Assembly (NCBI GenBank): GCA_002342065.1
Contig: DDPF01000011.1
Location: forward strand, 1 to 64,000
Direction: 5' to 3'
Source: Bacteroidetes bacterium UBA2475
GTDB lineage: Bacteria > Bacteroidota > Bacteroidia > B-17B0 > Aurantibacillaceae
DNA length: 64,000 nt
Shown here: in pieces, positions 17,449-27,400 of the stretch
How positions within the stretch are numbered: the first letter of the stretch is position 1
Layout of the letters: each line of letters opens with the position of its first letter
Made by a program: the position numbers and the translations under genes
Notes under the pieces: model-generated
Told to the model about the DNA's origin: nothing
Databases searched by the model: none
What the model saw: the letters and a program-made list of their open reading frames with translations, nothing else

Positions 17449-20400
17449 TTATTTCATTAAAGTAACATGGCCAATATAGTCTTTACGGCCTTCGCCATTA
17501 GCGCCCACAGCGCGGATCTTATAGATATAAACTCCATCCTGAGCCGCTAGCCCTTTAACGGTGCCATCCCAGCCTTTGGTAACATCTTTGCTAAAGAACA
17601 TAGAGTGGCCCCAACGATCGAATACTTCCATACTAAAGCCTTCTGTTTTAAAGCCAAGGCCTTTTACATTAAATACATCGTTTGTACCGTCGCCATTTGG
17701 TGTAAATGAATTGGGAATAAATACATTCATGTCTTCCATCACTTCAATAATTTTTATTACCGAATCAACACAACCTTTATCAGTTCTTTGTATCAACATG
17801 ATCGGGTATTTGCCCGCTGTCTCAAAAGTGCGTTGTGGGTTCTTTACATTGGTAGAATCATAACCATCAATGCCTGTTCCTGAGAACATCCAGTTCATAC
17901 TTGCTATTGGACCATATTGTGACATTGGATTAAAAGTAATTTGATTGTTGCTTGTTGTTACAACATCCGGGGTCCAGTTAAAGTCTGTGCGTGGTTTTGG
18001 CCATACAACAATTGGCGCAGGGAATTCGTAAGTGCCCTTGCAACCATTTTTTCCTAATGAAGTTATTTTTAAGTTGTAGGTTCCCGGTTCAGTTAAGCAA
18101 TACGTAAAACTATCGGATTGCATCACGTTTGTGCCACCAAAATCGTAAGTTGTTATTGCTGCAGTATTTTGTGTTTTAGTATTATAAAATAAACATAACG
18201 GTTCGCAGCCTTCTGCTTTGTCTAATTGTAAGTTTGGTACCGGTGGTTGATTTACTGTTACTGTAAAGGTGTGGAATACGGTATAGTTTGGACAAGCAAT
18301 ATCATATCCTGCCAAATTGTAAATTGTTGTGCCTACCGGATGGCCATATTGTACGCTTCCTGTTGGCGATCCCAGGAATGAGCCCGGGGTCCATACATAA
18401 GCATAGTTTTGGCTACCCCCTGTAGAGCCTGCTATTAATGCAATACTGTCTCCTCTGCAAATAGTTCTGCTTTGTGGAGTTAAAGTAAAGGCCAGCGGGG
18501 TTAATACATCTATTTGTATTTGTTGGCTGGTAGTGCAAGGCCCTAATGAAACATTTAAAGTATAAGTACCCGATTGGTTTGGTTGAATACCCGGAATAGT
18601 TAAATTTTGTGAGTTAGATGTAAAGCCTGTTGAGCTGGTCCAGCTATAAGAAGTTGCTCCCACCGGGCCGGGTACATTTAGCAAAGTGTTATAACACATT
18701 TGTTTATATGCATCCAACGTAAATGTAAGTTTTGGATATACAGTTAATTGTACAGAGTTTGTATTAAAACAGGTAAGCTGACCATTATTATATGATGCTG
18801 TTACAAAATACAAGCCTGTTGCTGCCGGTGTGGGTGCAAATAATAATGGGTTTTGTGCTGTTGATGTAAAACTGTTTGGCCCTGTCCAAGAATAGCCTGT
18901 AGCACCATTAGAGCTGGCTGAGAGCTGTGCGTTACCGGGCTGACATGTTGCAACTGTTGGTGTTACAATAACCGGATTTACCGGTATAACATTTACCTGT
19001 GCTGAGCCCGAAGTTGTACAACTTACAGATCCAATAGCAAAGGTGGATGTAACAAAATAAATGCCGGCCGATGCGGGTTGAATATTATTGATAGGAGCAT
19101 TTGCTAAATTAGAGTTGAAATTATTTGGTCCTACTACTAAATAGCTTACTGCCCCCGGTGCTAATGTATTAATGCTTGTATTACCATTTTGGCAAAGATT
19201 ATTTGGGACAGCTGTTACGTTGGTTGGTGATGTACCAACCACCTGAACGTTTGATGCTGCTGTTGATGTACAAACTAACGTTGTAACAGGACTGGTATAA
19301 TAAGCTGTTACGTTATACACACCCGCGTTGGCAGGCATCATATTATTTATTGTAGGGTTTTGTTGAACAGAATTAAAAGGTCCCGGGCCCGTCCATGAAT
19401 AAGAGGTGGGGGCAGTACTTGTGTTTGCTATAAGATTTAAACTTGCGCCTTGGCACAAAGTAAAATTTGGTGTAGCGGTTACTGTACCTGTCGGCACTAT
19501 GCCAACCGTTGTGGTACTTGTAGTATTACAAGAACCTCCCGGGAAAGTATTTGTTACAATTACGGTATAAGTACCAGAATTTATTGGTTGCGCATTAGGT
19601 AATGAAGGACTTTGAACGTTTGAAATGAAACCATTTGGCCCCGTCCATGAATAGGTTACTATTCCCGCAGTTGTAGCATTTGTAAGAAAATTTACTGCAG
19701 TACCCAAACATACTGGTCCATTATTAGTAACTGAATTAATGGTTGGTGTGGTATTAACTGTAATTTGAACGGTTTGTGTAGATGTACATGCAACATTAGA
19801 TGCAGTAACCGTATAAATTGTTGTTGCTGCCGGGGCTAATGCGATTGATGGTGTTGTTGGCCCAGTGTTCCATGTAAATGTAACAACGGTTGTTGCAGTT
19901 GAACTTGCTGTTAATGTTGTTTGCTGGCCGCTGCAAAGCGTATTGTTGCCGGCAATTGTTACAGGTAAAGCGCTGTAAGGTAAGGCAGGACTAGGTAAAT
20001 TAGCTAATGAAGCGCCGTTAGTTCCTGCCGCTGCGCCGAATGTTGTATTAAAACATGCGCTGGCAGGATTCATAACTGTACCCGCAGCACCACCAGTAGT
20101 AACATAAGTAACTCCACCCGGAATTACTGCGCCACTAAAAGCGTAAAGTCCGCCGCCACCGCCGCCACCTGGCCCATGGCAGTTTCCTGCAAAAATAGTA
20201 TTGTTATTTCTACCACCTGTACCACCACTTGTATTAACCGTTAAATTGCCTACGTAATTATTGCACTCTATAAAAACTGTACCGCCTGCACCACCGCCAC
20301 CTGAACCTTCATCGTTAGCAATAATGGTAACACTACCACCACGCGCAGCAACAAATCTATTATTACAAATTATTTGATTTGCTTTTATATAAGTAATTCC

Positions 20401-21258
20401 ACCGCCAACAGCACCGGCTGTTGCAATTTGTCCGTTATCCCTGAAGCCACCACCACCACCACCGCCTAAAAATAAAGCAGCAAAAGAAGGAGCTAAATTT
20501 AATCCGCCAACACCGCGCTCATCAAATCCACCGCAACCATTATATTGGTTGCCACCAATACCACCCGGACCAACGTTTCCACCGCCACCGCCGCCTGAAT
20601 TGCCACAATTGGCTGCACCTCCACCATTAGCTTGTTTCCCTTTCATACCATCCTGACCAACTATCCATCTTGAAATACTTTCTCCTTTTTGACCACCATT
20701 AACATTAAATGCGCCGGCATAACCACCATTGCTGCAACAAAATCCACTGGTTGCAAAATTTCCGCCTCTAAAACCACGCGCGGTTACATCAATATCAGAA
20801 TTTAAGGTAAGAGTTCCCGCTTCAAAAGCTAAGATCCCGCCAATCGTACCATTCCATGGCGTACAGCTAAGTGTAGTGGTAACGGTGGCCTGGCAATATT
20901 TTGGTATACGTACAATTTGGGTAGATCCGGTTGCTGTATTGTAAGCGTTTGCGAGTGCGGTATTAACCGTAATAACATTTCCTGCTATACCGGTAATATC
21001 TTTATATTCATAAACACCCGCTCCACCCATGGCTGTAATATTCCCGAAAGTTGCATTATTAGCTGTAACTACTGAGGCGCCTTGCATTTGAATGATCATG
21101 ATCATATCGCCAACCGCAAAACCAACCGCTGATGTAACTGTGATATTTGAACCCGCTACGCCTGTAACAGCAGCATAATTATTAATTATACCGCCTATAT
21201 TTTGGGAGGAAAGACCTCTTAAAAGAAAACAAAATACAATTAGAAAATAAATTCTCAT
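17449..21258 (-). CDS. Large T9SS type B surface protein with Gly-rich and Ig-like domains
   Basis: A 1269-residue protein with a signal peptide (residues 1-18, SSQN). The first 120 residues share a beta domain with the 1577-residue protein at 52101-56834 (GDMIMIIQMQGA, GVYEY). Residues of about 150-430 are very Gly-rich (GGGGGGG loops). About seven Ig-like units with SYSWTGP-type motifs run to about residue 1000, then a PKD-like segment. The last 90 residues are the gliding-motility-associated CHU_C / T9SS type B domain (FIPNSFTPNGDGTNDVF, FDRWG, WDG, DGVYIYKI). It is exported by the T9SS and probably works as an adhesin or structural surface protein. Confidence 0.9.
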   Translation of the reverse strand: MRIYFLIVFCFLLRGLSSQNIGGIINNYAAVTGVAGSNITVTSAVGFAVGDMIMIIQMQGASVVTANNATFGNITAMGGAGVYEYKDITGIAGNVITVNTALANAYNTATGSTQIVRIPKYCQATVTTTLSCTPWNGTIGGILAFEAGTLTLNSDIDVTARGFRGGNFATSGFCCSNGGYAGAFNVNGGQKGESISRWIVGQDGMKGKQANGGGAANCGNSGGGGGGNVGPGGIGGNQYNGCGGFDERGVGGLNLAPSFAALFLGGGGGGGFRDNGQIATAGAVGGGITYIKANQIICNNRFVAARGGSVTIIANDEGSGGGGAGGTVFIECNNYVGNLTVNTSGGTGGRNNNTIFAGNCHGPGGGGGGGLYAFSGAVIPGGVTYVTTGGAAGTVMNPASACFNTTFGAAAGTNGASLANLPSPALPYSALPVTIAGNNTLCSGQQTTLTASSTATTVVTFTWNTGPTTPSIALAPAATTIYTVTASNVACTSTQTVQITVNTTPTINSVTNNGPVCLGTAVNFLTNATTAGIVTYSWTGPNGFISNVQSPSLPNAQPINSGTYTVIVTNTFPGGSCNTTSTTTVGIVPTGTVTATPNFTLCQGASLNLIANTSTAPTSYSWTGPGPFNSVQQNPTINNMMPANAGVYNVTAYYTSPVTTLVCTSTAASNVQVVGTSPTNVTAVPNNLCQNGNTSINTLAPGAVSYLVVGPNNFNSNLANAPINNIQPASAGIYFVTSTFAIGSVSCTTSGSAQVNVIPVNPVIVTPTVATCQPGNAQLSASSNGATGYSWTGPNSFTSTAQNPLLFAPTPAATGLYFVTASYNNGQLTCFNTNSVQLTVYPKLTFTLDAYKQMCYNTLLNVPGPVGATSYSWTSSTGFTSNSQNLTIPGIQPNQSGTYTLNVSLGPCTTSQQIQIDVLTPLAFTLTPQSRTICRGDSIALIAGSTGGSQNYAYVWTPGSFLGSPTGSVQYGHPVGTTIYNLAGYDIACPNYTVFHTFTVTVNQPPVPNLQLDKAEGCEPLCLFYNTKTQNTAAITTYDFGGTNVMQSDSFTYCLTEPGTYNLKITSLGKNGCKGTYEFPAPIVVWPKPRTDFNWTPDVVTTSNNQITFNPMSQYGPIASMNWMFSGTGIDGYDSTNVKNPQRTFETAGKYPIMLIQRTDKGCVDSVIKIIEVMEDMNVFIPNSFTPNGDGTNDVFNVKGLGFKTEGFSMEVFDRWGHSMFFSKDVTKGWDGTVKGLAAQDGVYIYKIRAVGANGEGRKDYIGHVTLMK

Positions 21259-21362
21259 GAGAGGTAAAAATAGTAAACCAATTTGATTCAGTCTAATATT
21301 AATAAAAGCAAATGAGTGAAAGATTAGTTTTATCTAGTAAATCTTTGATTTTAAAGTAAAAA

Positions 21363-22325
21363 CTATGGCTTTTTACCAAAGGAAGCCAGTTCTTTTCCAA
21401 TACCGGTAAAGGAAACAATATTTAAAGGGAATTCTAAGAACACATGTAAAAAGCTTAAAAAGAACAGAACCTGTAAGCCTAAATTATAATCATAAATGTA
21501 TAAAGAAATAGAAAGTAACCAGGCTCCGATAGTTGCCATTAATACTTTTTTAGGAACCATATGCCATTTAATGACCGATGTTTTTGAGAACCAGTTCAGG
21601 TAATGGTAAGTATAGGCAAACGCTATAAAACGCATAATTACAAAACCTGCATTTGTAGTAAAAATTTGTTTAATACTGGTTAACTGATCCATATTAAAAA
21701 AGTTGATCAATCGATAATTTAGCTCGCCAAATTGCGTGTAACTTTTTTGCGAATAATCGCTAACGGTATAAAATAAATTACCCGGTTGCACAACAATAAT
21801 GATGATAGAACAGGCAATTAAAACAAGTATTGAAATTAAACCAGCCCAGGATCTTTCTTTTAAAACACCGTAAAGCATAAACGCCCAGGTAAAAATAAAT
21901 ACGTGAATAATGGTTGGTAAAAAAACCGCAACCCATGTAAAGAACATTGGTGAATTATTTAAAAAGCCAATAAACACTAAGGCAAGGGCTATAATTACAA
22001 AACGGTATAACCAATCTTTTATAAATACAAAAGCAATACAGGATAACAAACTGAACAAAATAATATCAGCAGTTAAACCATAATTTTTTGGGGGGTTATA
22101 ATTCCAGTATACCAAAATAACGCAGGCAACTCCTAAAAAAACAAAATCGTATTTTCCTTTAGTGAAATAATTTTTTTTATGAAGCCATCCAATTTCCGTT
22201 AAGTAATGTAGTGGTCCTAAAATGCCATACGAGAATAAAAATAATTCGAATGGAATAAAGAACGCAATAATACAGGAAAGAATTATTAAACCGGTATTTA
22301 AATGATGTATGGTAGCAGATTTCAT
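21363..22325 (-). CDS. Polytopic membrane protein with conserved-looking His motifs
   Basis: A 320-residue protein with about eight to nine hydrophobic segments along the whole length and short loops. Histidines lie at membrane edges: GPLHYLTEIGWLHKK near residues 37-51, AYTYHYLNWF and VIKWHM in the C-terminal half, and LHVFLEFP near the end. This spacing suggests metal or haem coordination, but I do not recognise the family and assign no function. Its start overlaps the stop of the tandem-thioredoxin gene by 4 bp (ATGA-type), so the two are translationally coupled and may act together at the inner membrane. Confidence 0.7.
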   Translation of the reverse strand: MKSATIHHLNTGLIILSCIIAFFIPFELFLFSYGILGPLHYLTEIGWLHKKNYFTKGKYDFVFLGVACVILVYWNYNPPKNYGLTADIILFSLLSCIAFVFIKDWLYRFVIIALALVFIGFLNNSPMFFTWVAVFLPTIIHVFIFTWAFMLYGVLKERSWAGLISILVLIACSIIIIVVQPGNLFYTVSDYSQKSYTQFGELNYRLINFFNMDQLTSIKQIFTTNAGFVIMRFIAFAYTYHYLNWFSKTSVIKWHMVPKKVLMATIGAWLLSISLYIYDYNLGLQVLFFLSFLHVFLEFPLNIVSFTGIGKELASFGKKP

Positions 22326-23353
22326 TTTTTATTTAAGTTAACCGGGTGCATGCTGTACTCTTTAATAAATTCGGCCCAGGGTTTTGTTTTATAAGTATTG
22401 CTACCAATAAAATATAAAATGGGTTTTAACTGTTCGGGCGATTGATAAAAATTTAAAACATCAACGGGGTCAAGTTTTTCATCCAATATACAAAGCGCGG
22501 GCAAAGAAAATTTATTGCTCGTTAACTTTAGCGCTAAATTGTGTAATGGATAATTATTTACCAGTTGCTTATAATATTTAATGTTCTTAAACAAAACAGT
22601 ATCGCTTGATTCAGCGTCAAAATTAACAAAATAAAAATTCTTATTTAAATAATTCGCAATGCTTGTGTCAACAAAACTGGTTTTGCTCATAACTCTACAA
22701 GTATTGCAAAAAGAAGTACCCACGTTTATCAAAACTTTTTTAGGTTTCTTTTTTTGAAGCCCTTCTAGTTCTTTAACATTATAAATGTTAATTTTTCCTT
22801 TTACAAAAGCTGTATCTGTAAAAGCGTGGGTAAAGTGTTTGTTAAATTCATCAAAGGGAGCGGTTCTCCAGGCATTTTCTACCATAAAGACCAAAACAGG
22901 TTCTATTTTTTTATCCTCTAAAAAACCTTGTGTTAATAGATTATATTCAAAATTATTTGTGATGAACATAGTAGAAGGATAACTAAGACTATTACCCAAA
23001 AATTTTATTGCTAATTCGTGGGGGGTCTTAGGTTCGCGGGATGTAGGCTTATACGTCTTGCCATTATACTCAACGGTATCCTTGGTTTCGGCATCAAATT
23101 TTACAGGGTAAAAATTAGCATTTATATAGCTTGCAATATTTGGATTAGAATAGGTGGTCTTCATCATATGTTTACACCAGCCACACCAATCGGTATATAT
23201 ATCTACTAAAAAGGGTTTTTGAAGCAATTTGTTTTTTTCTTGCGCTTCTTTAAAAGTTAACCATTTAACAAGTCCGTCCTTTTCTGTTTGAGAAAAAGCA
23301 GGAATTATTAAGATAAAAAAACAAATTAGAAGTGCAAGGGCTTTATTTAACAT
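22322..23353 (-). CDS. Secreted protein with two thioredoxin-like domains
   Basis: A 343-residue protein with a signal peptide (residues 1-21, PAFSQ). Domain 1 (residues about 25-190) has CGWC in DIYTDWCGWCKHMM; domain 2 (about 195-340) has CNTC in VGTSFCNTCRVM. Both domains share DTxxxN...NF..V.FDAE and end with a PF.EF/PWAEF motif, so the gene arose by internal duplication. The fold and location suggest a periplasmic thiol-disulfide enzyme of the DUF255/thioredoxin_7 kind. The membrane protein gene downstream overlaps by 4 bp, and its partner role is inferred from that. Confidence 0.85.
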   Translation of the reverse strand: MLNKALALLICFFILIIPAFSQTEKDGLVKWLTFKEAQEKNKLLQKPFLVDIYTDWCGWCKHMMKTTYSNPNIASYINANFYPVKFDAETKDTVEYNGKTYKPTSREPKTPHELAIKFLGNSLSYPSTMFITNNFEYNLLTQGFLEDKKIEPVLVFMVENAWRTAPFDEFNKHFTHAFTDTAFVKGKINIYNVKELEGLQKKKPKKVLINVGTSFCNTCRVMSKTSFVDTSIANYLNKNFYFVNFDAESSDTVLFKNIKYYKQLVNNYPLHNLALKLTSNKFSLPALCILDEKLDPVDVLNFYQSPEQLKPILYFIGSNTYKTKPWAEFIKEYSMHPVNLNKK

Positions 23354-23382
23354 ACAATTAACCTTATTAAATTACAAATTCT

Positions 23383-23390
23383 TAATTTTG
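23383..23390 (+). promoter_or_regulatory. Candidate -7 box (TAATTTTG) for the T9SS type A gene at 23414
   Basis: TAATTTTG fits TAnnTTTG and lies 23 bp before the ATG in a divergent gap of 60 bp. No good -33 box was seen. Confidence 0.35.
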
Positions 23391-23413
23391 TATAAATTTA
23401 AAAACTATTTACC

Positions 23414-24394
23414 ATGATTAAAAAATTACTTTCGATTGGATTGTTTGTTGCTGGTGTTAATGCGGTTAACGCGCAAAGCTTTTCATTGTATTATCCATTT
23501 AGCGCTGTACAAGGTACTGCTGCATTAATAACTGTAGATCCTACAACTCCTCCAACTGCTACCGGCATTACTTCTGGTTCTTTTACCGCAGTAGGAACAG
23601 GCACAGGCTCAACTACCAACGGTGTATTCTCTTTTGTTGGCTGGGGAAGCGGTGCATCTAACGCTAATAATACAACATTTACAGGCGCACTTGACCTAAA
23701 TAGATATTACCAAATTACACTTACTCCACAGTCAAATTATGTTATTACACTTAATAGCATGTCTTTTGGATCAACACGTTCAGGCACAGGCGTTCGTAAC
23801 TGGGCAGTTAGAACAAATAAAGATGGTTACGCTGCAAACGCTGCTGCTTCTTATACGCCACAAAGTGTTGCCGCTACCAATAGTCCTATTCCAATTTCTA
23901 TCCAGGGTGGTAATACATTCTTTTGGAATGATGACGCTGTATCTGGAGCTGCGGGTTTTGCTACTTATAACATGTGTGGTGTTACTTTTCCTGCTAATTG
24001 TGCTAATCAATTTACGCCTTTTAACATTCGTATGTATGCATGGAATGCTGAAGCAGGAACCGGAACTTTCCGTATTGACACTTTAACTATTAATGGTGTT
24101 GCAACTATGTCGTTAGGTGTTGGTTTACCAACTATTAGCCACGATTTAAATGCAAAAATTAAATTATACCCAAACCCAAGTACTGATGGTGTTGTTATTA
24201 TAGAGCCAGCGACAACTGACTATTCAAAAATTGAAGTGGTGAATATTTTAGGTGCAGTAGTTGCTTCACAAAATAATGCTACAACTGAAGAAAAAGTAAA
24301 ATTAGATCTTACTACTTTACCGGTTGGAACTTATTTTGTAAAAATAACTTCAGGAAATAAAGTTTATACAGAGAAATTAATTATTGCAAAATAA
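23414..24394 (+). CDS. T9SS type A sorting domain-containing secreted protein
   Basis: A 326-residue protein. The signal peptide is residues 1-20 (VNAQS). A beta-sandwich-like domain with Ser/Thr/Gly-rich strands (residues about 22-235) follows; it includes a C-x7-C pair (CGVTFPANC) and ends in FRIDTLTINGVA, as in other Bacteroidota extracellular jelly-roll modules. The last 80 residues are a T9SS type A sorting domain: KLYPNPSTDGVV, VEVVN-type strand ILGAVV and LPVGTYFVKI, ending EKLIIAK. It is exported across the outer membrane and the tail probably removed or attached to the surface. A terminator follows. Confidence 0.88.
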   Translation: MIKKLLSIGLFVAGVNAVNAQSFSLYYPFSAVQGTAALITVDPTTPPTATGITSGSFTAVGTGTGSTTNGVFSFVGWGSGASNANNTTFTGALDLNRYYQITLTPQSNYVITLNSMSFGSTRSGTGVRNWAVRTNKDGYAANAAASYTPQSVAATNSPIPISIQGGNTFFWNDDAVSGAAGFATYNMCGVTFPANCANQFTPFNIRMYAWNAEAGTGTFRIDTLTINGVATMSLGVGLPTISHDLNAKIKLYPNPSTDGVVIIEPATTDYSKIEVVNILGAVVASQNNATTEEKVKLDLTTLPVGTYFVKITSGNKVYTEKLIIAK

Positions 24395-24411
24395 TTTTCT
24401 TTTATTCAACG

Positions 24412-24449
24412 AAAAAATCCCGGATCGAAAACGATCCGGGATTTTTTTA
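24412..24449. terminator. Strong bidirectional intrinsic terminator
   Basis: A perfect 11-bp stem (ATCCCGGATCG at 24417-24427, CGATCCGGGAT at 24432-24442) with an AAAA loop is flanked by an A-run on the left and a T-run on the right. It can stop transcription from both sides and lies between the T9SS gene (plus) and the ABC permease gene (minus). Confidence 0.92.
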
Positions 24450-24469
24450 TTTTATTAATTAAACTTTTA

Positions 24470-27400
24470 TTATTCGCCCTTAACAACCACCCCACTCATT
24501 GGATCTCCTGCTGTTCCTGAATCTTTACCATTAACATCTTTAATGTTATTTACAGTTTCCTTATCAATTATCTTATTGTAAGGATCAATACCAACCATAA
24601 AAGGCTCTTTGTCAACTATAAATTCTATTTCCTGTTCTTTATTACTGATCTTATGTTTCTTAATATAAACCACATCGCCTAATTGTTTTGCGTTTGTTTT
24701 TCTTTTTGTAAATACAGCAATATCAAACCAATTGTTTGGAATAACTTCTTTGGCTTTTCCTAAACTATCGCTTTGTGTTTTTATACAAGAAACTGTTGCA
24801 GTAATTTTAAATTTGCCGTCTGCAGTTTTTTTGAAGCTCCATTTTTTTACAGAGTTATCATACACAACAATACGTTCAAACATATCTTTTACAGTTTCTT
24901 TTAAACTATCAGGCGTGGCCTGTTTAATAAAATCATAAAACTGATATGAGGTTGTGTAAGGCGGTTCCTGGAACGCAACTTTTTTAACATACCTGCTTAA
25001 TGCTGCATTTAAAGTGTCCTCGCCTAAATAATCTTTTAAAGCGTACATAATTACAGAGCCTTTATTGTAATGAATGTATTGTTGGTTCTCGCACAATAAT
25101 AAAGGCACTTCTTTTTTACCTTCGCTTGATCTGCCTTGCAAATATTTATTCATTTCGTAACGCAAAAATTTACTCATGGATGCTTGTCCGTATGCCTTTT
25201 CCATTACCATTAAAGCACTGTACTGGCTCATGGTCTCACTCGTTACAGTGCAACCTTGCACATCAGCACCAATTACCTGGTGCGCCCACCATTGATGCGC
25301 CACCTCATGTGCTGTAACATAAAACGGGTAATCTACTTTATTTGGATCAGCTTCATCTACCTTTGCAATAAAACCAATTCCTTCAGAGAATGGAATTGTA
25401 TTTGGAAACGATTGCGCAAAAGTTTGATAACGCGGGAATTCCAATATACGAACCTGCCTATGCTGGTAAGGACTGAAGTTCTTAGTATAATAATCAAGAG
25501 ATTTTTTTATGCCTTTTATCATCCGCTCAATGTTGTATTCATGTCCTTTGGTATAATAGATCTCTATATTAACTATATTTGTTTTATCAAGAGGATTGAT
25601 CCATTTATCTTTTTTAATTTCATACTCTGCTGATAAGAAAGAATAAAAATTCAGTATCGGCGAATCCATTTTATATTGAAAATAATGGCGGCCATTCTCT
25701 TTCCAGTCTTTTAATAAATAACCTGGCGCAATAGCAGTTTGTCCTTCTTTGGTTGAAACCACACATTCAAAACGGATCCAATCTGCATCATGCGAAATAT
25801 ATGTATTAGCATATGAAGCTGTATCTGTAATGCTTGCAATTCGTGGCTTCGGAGAAAGCTTGTATTTTTTTCGTGTAGAATTCTCGGAAAGCTCAATTCT
25901 CGGGTCATATCCAATGGTAGGCAATACACGACTATTAAAGAACGAGCCATTTTTAACAACCATTTCTTCATCCGTTTGCATAATAAAATTTTTCGGAAAA
26001 TATTCTACTTCAAAATCAAACTTTACAGAATCACCTGCAGGTAATGCGTTGCTTAATTCATAACCATAAAAACCATTTGTTTTATCGTCTACAAATTTTT
26101 TATTTGCAACACTAAACTTAAAATCTTTTATGGCGATCTCTGAATTAAAATTTATAAAGATCTTAGATAAAGGTTTGTTGTGCTTGTTTTTTAAATAATA
26201 AAACCCTTTGATCTTTGTTCCTAATTCATCCGGAAAAATATCTACATTCACATTTGATTCAACAACTCTTGGCTGTAACTCTTTCTCATACTTTTTATAG
26301 GTGATTTCAAAATCGGCTTGTTGTTTTTCTTTTTCTTTTTCACTTTTATATTTATTTAGTACTCTGGTATTGTAATAAATAATTGAGCCGAATCCAAAAA
26401 AACAAAGTAATCCAAAAACAATAGTAAGCTTATAAGATAATTTAAAATTCTTTAAGCCTTGTTTCCATCGTGTAGAAAACCTCTGTTCTTTACCTCTTTG
26501 ATAAATGGCAATTGCAAAAGTGCATATCACTAACATCAACCCTATCCAATATGCTTTTAACACAAAAAAGTTTGGCAATGTGTTTCCATGTCCGTTCATA
26601 TCAGAATATTTCATAGTGTTACCTGAAATGTTAAACCTGTACAGATCATTATCATAATCTAACGCTCTTAATATTAAGGGTAAACCAAGAACGATAAATG
26701 CCATCACAAAAAAAGCAATGTACCGGTTCTTAAAGAATACTTGTAAAGACAAGCCTAACGCAACTAATAAAGAGATCCCAAAAATTCTTAATAGTACAAC
26801 ATCTGTAAGGTATAGACCGAGCTCAAATTTTGTGTAACCGTTAAGGCTTTGAAGGCAGATACATGTAAAAACACAAACAAGGTTTATAACAAGAGAAACA
26901 AATAATAATGAAAAGAATTTTGAAATAAATAAAGTACTGCTTTTTACAGGTGTTGAACCTATAAGCTCATCTATCTTACTATCTTTTTCGCGCCAGATAA
27001 GAATACCTGAATAAAAAATGATCATGATCATTTGAAAGAAAGTAAACGTTCCGCTGGCTAATTCAATTTGCATGTAGGTTACAGGATAGGTTTCTGTTCC
27101 ATAAATAAGGCCGGAGAATTGCGAGATAACTACAACTAAAAGAACCGATATGCCAAGAATGATAATAAAGAAAACAGACTTGGCGATCTTAAGAAATTCG
27201 AATTTTGTTAAAAATAATAATTGCTCAATAACAAGACTGCGATCGAAGATCTGCGTTACTTTTGGTAAATGCCCAATAGACTGAATTGCTTTAGATGGTT
27301 GCGATTTGGTTTCTTTTGTTTTGCGCTTAAAGATACTTACAGGATTTAAAAATTGATTAAAATCAAATCGGTAATAGGTTATAAATAAAAGCAAGAAACC

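Noticed and set aside
23739..24086. A 115-codon plus-strand ORF overlapping the T9SS type A gene
   Set aside because: It is out of frame with a gene having signal peptide and sorting tail, and its own product is a Leu-rich shadow.
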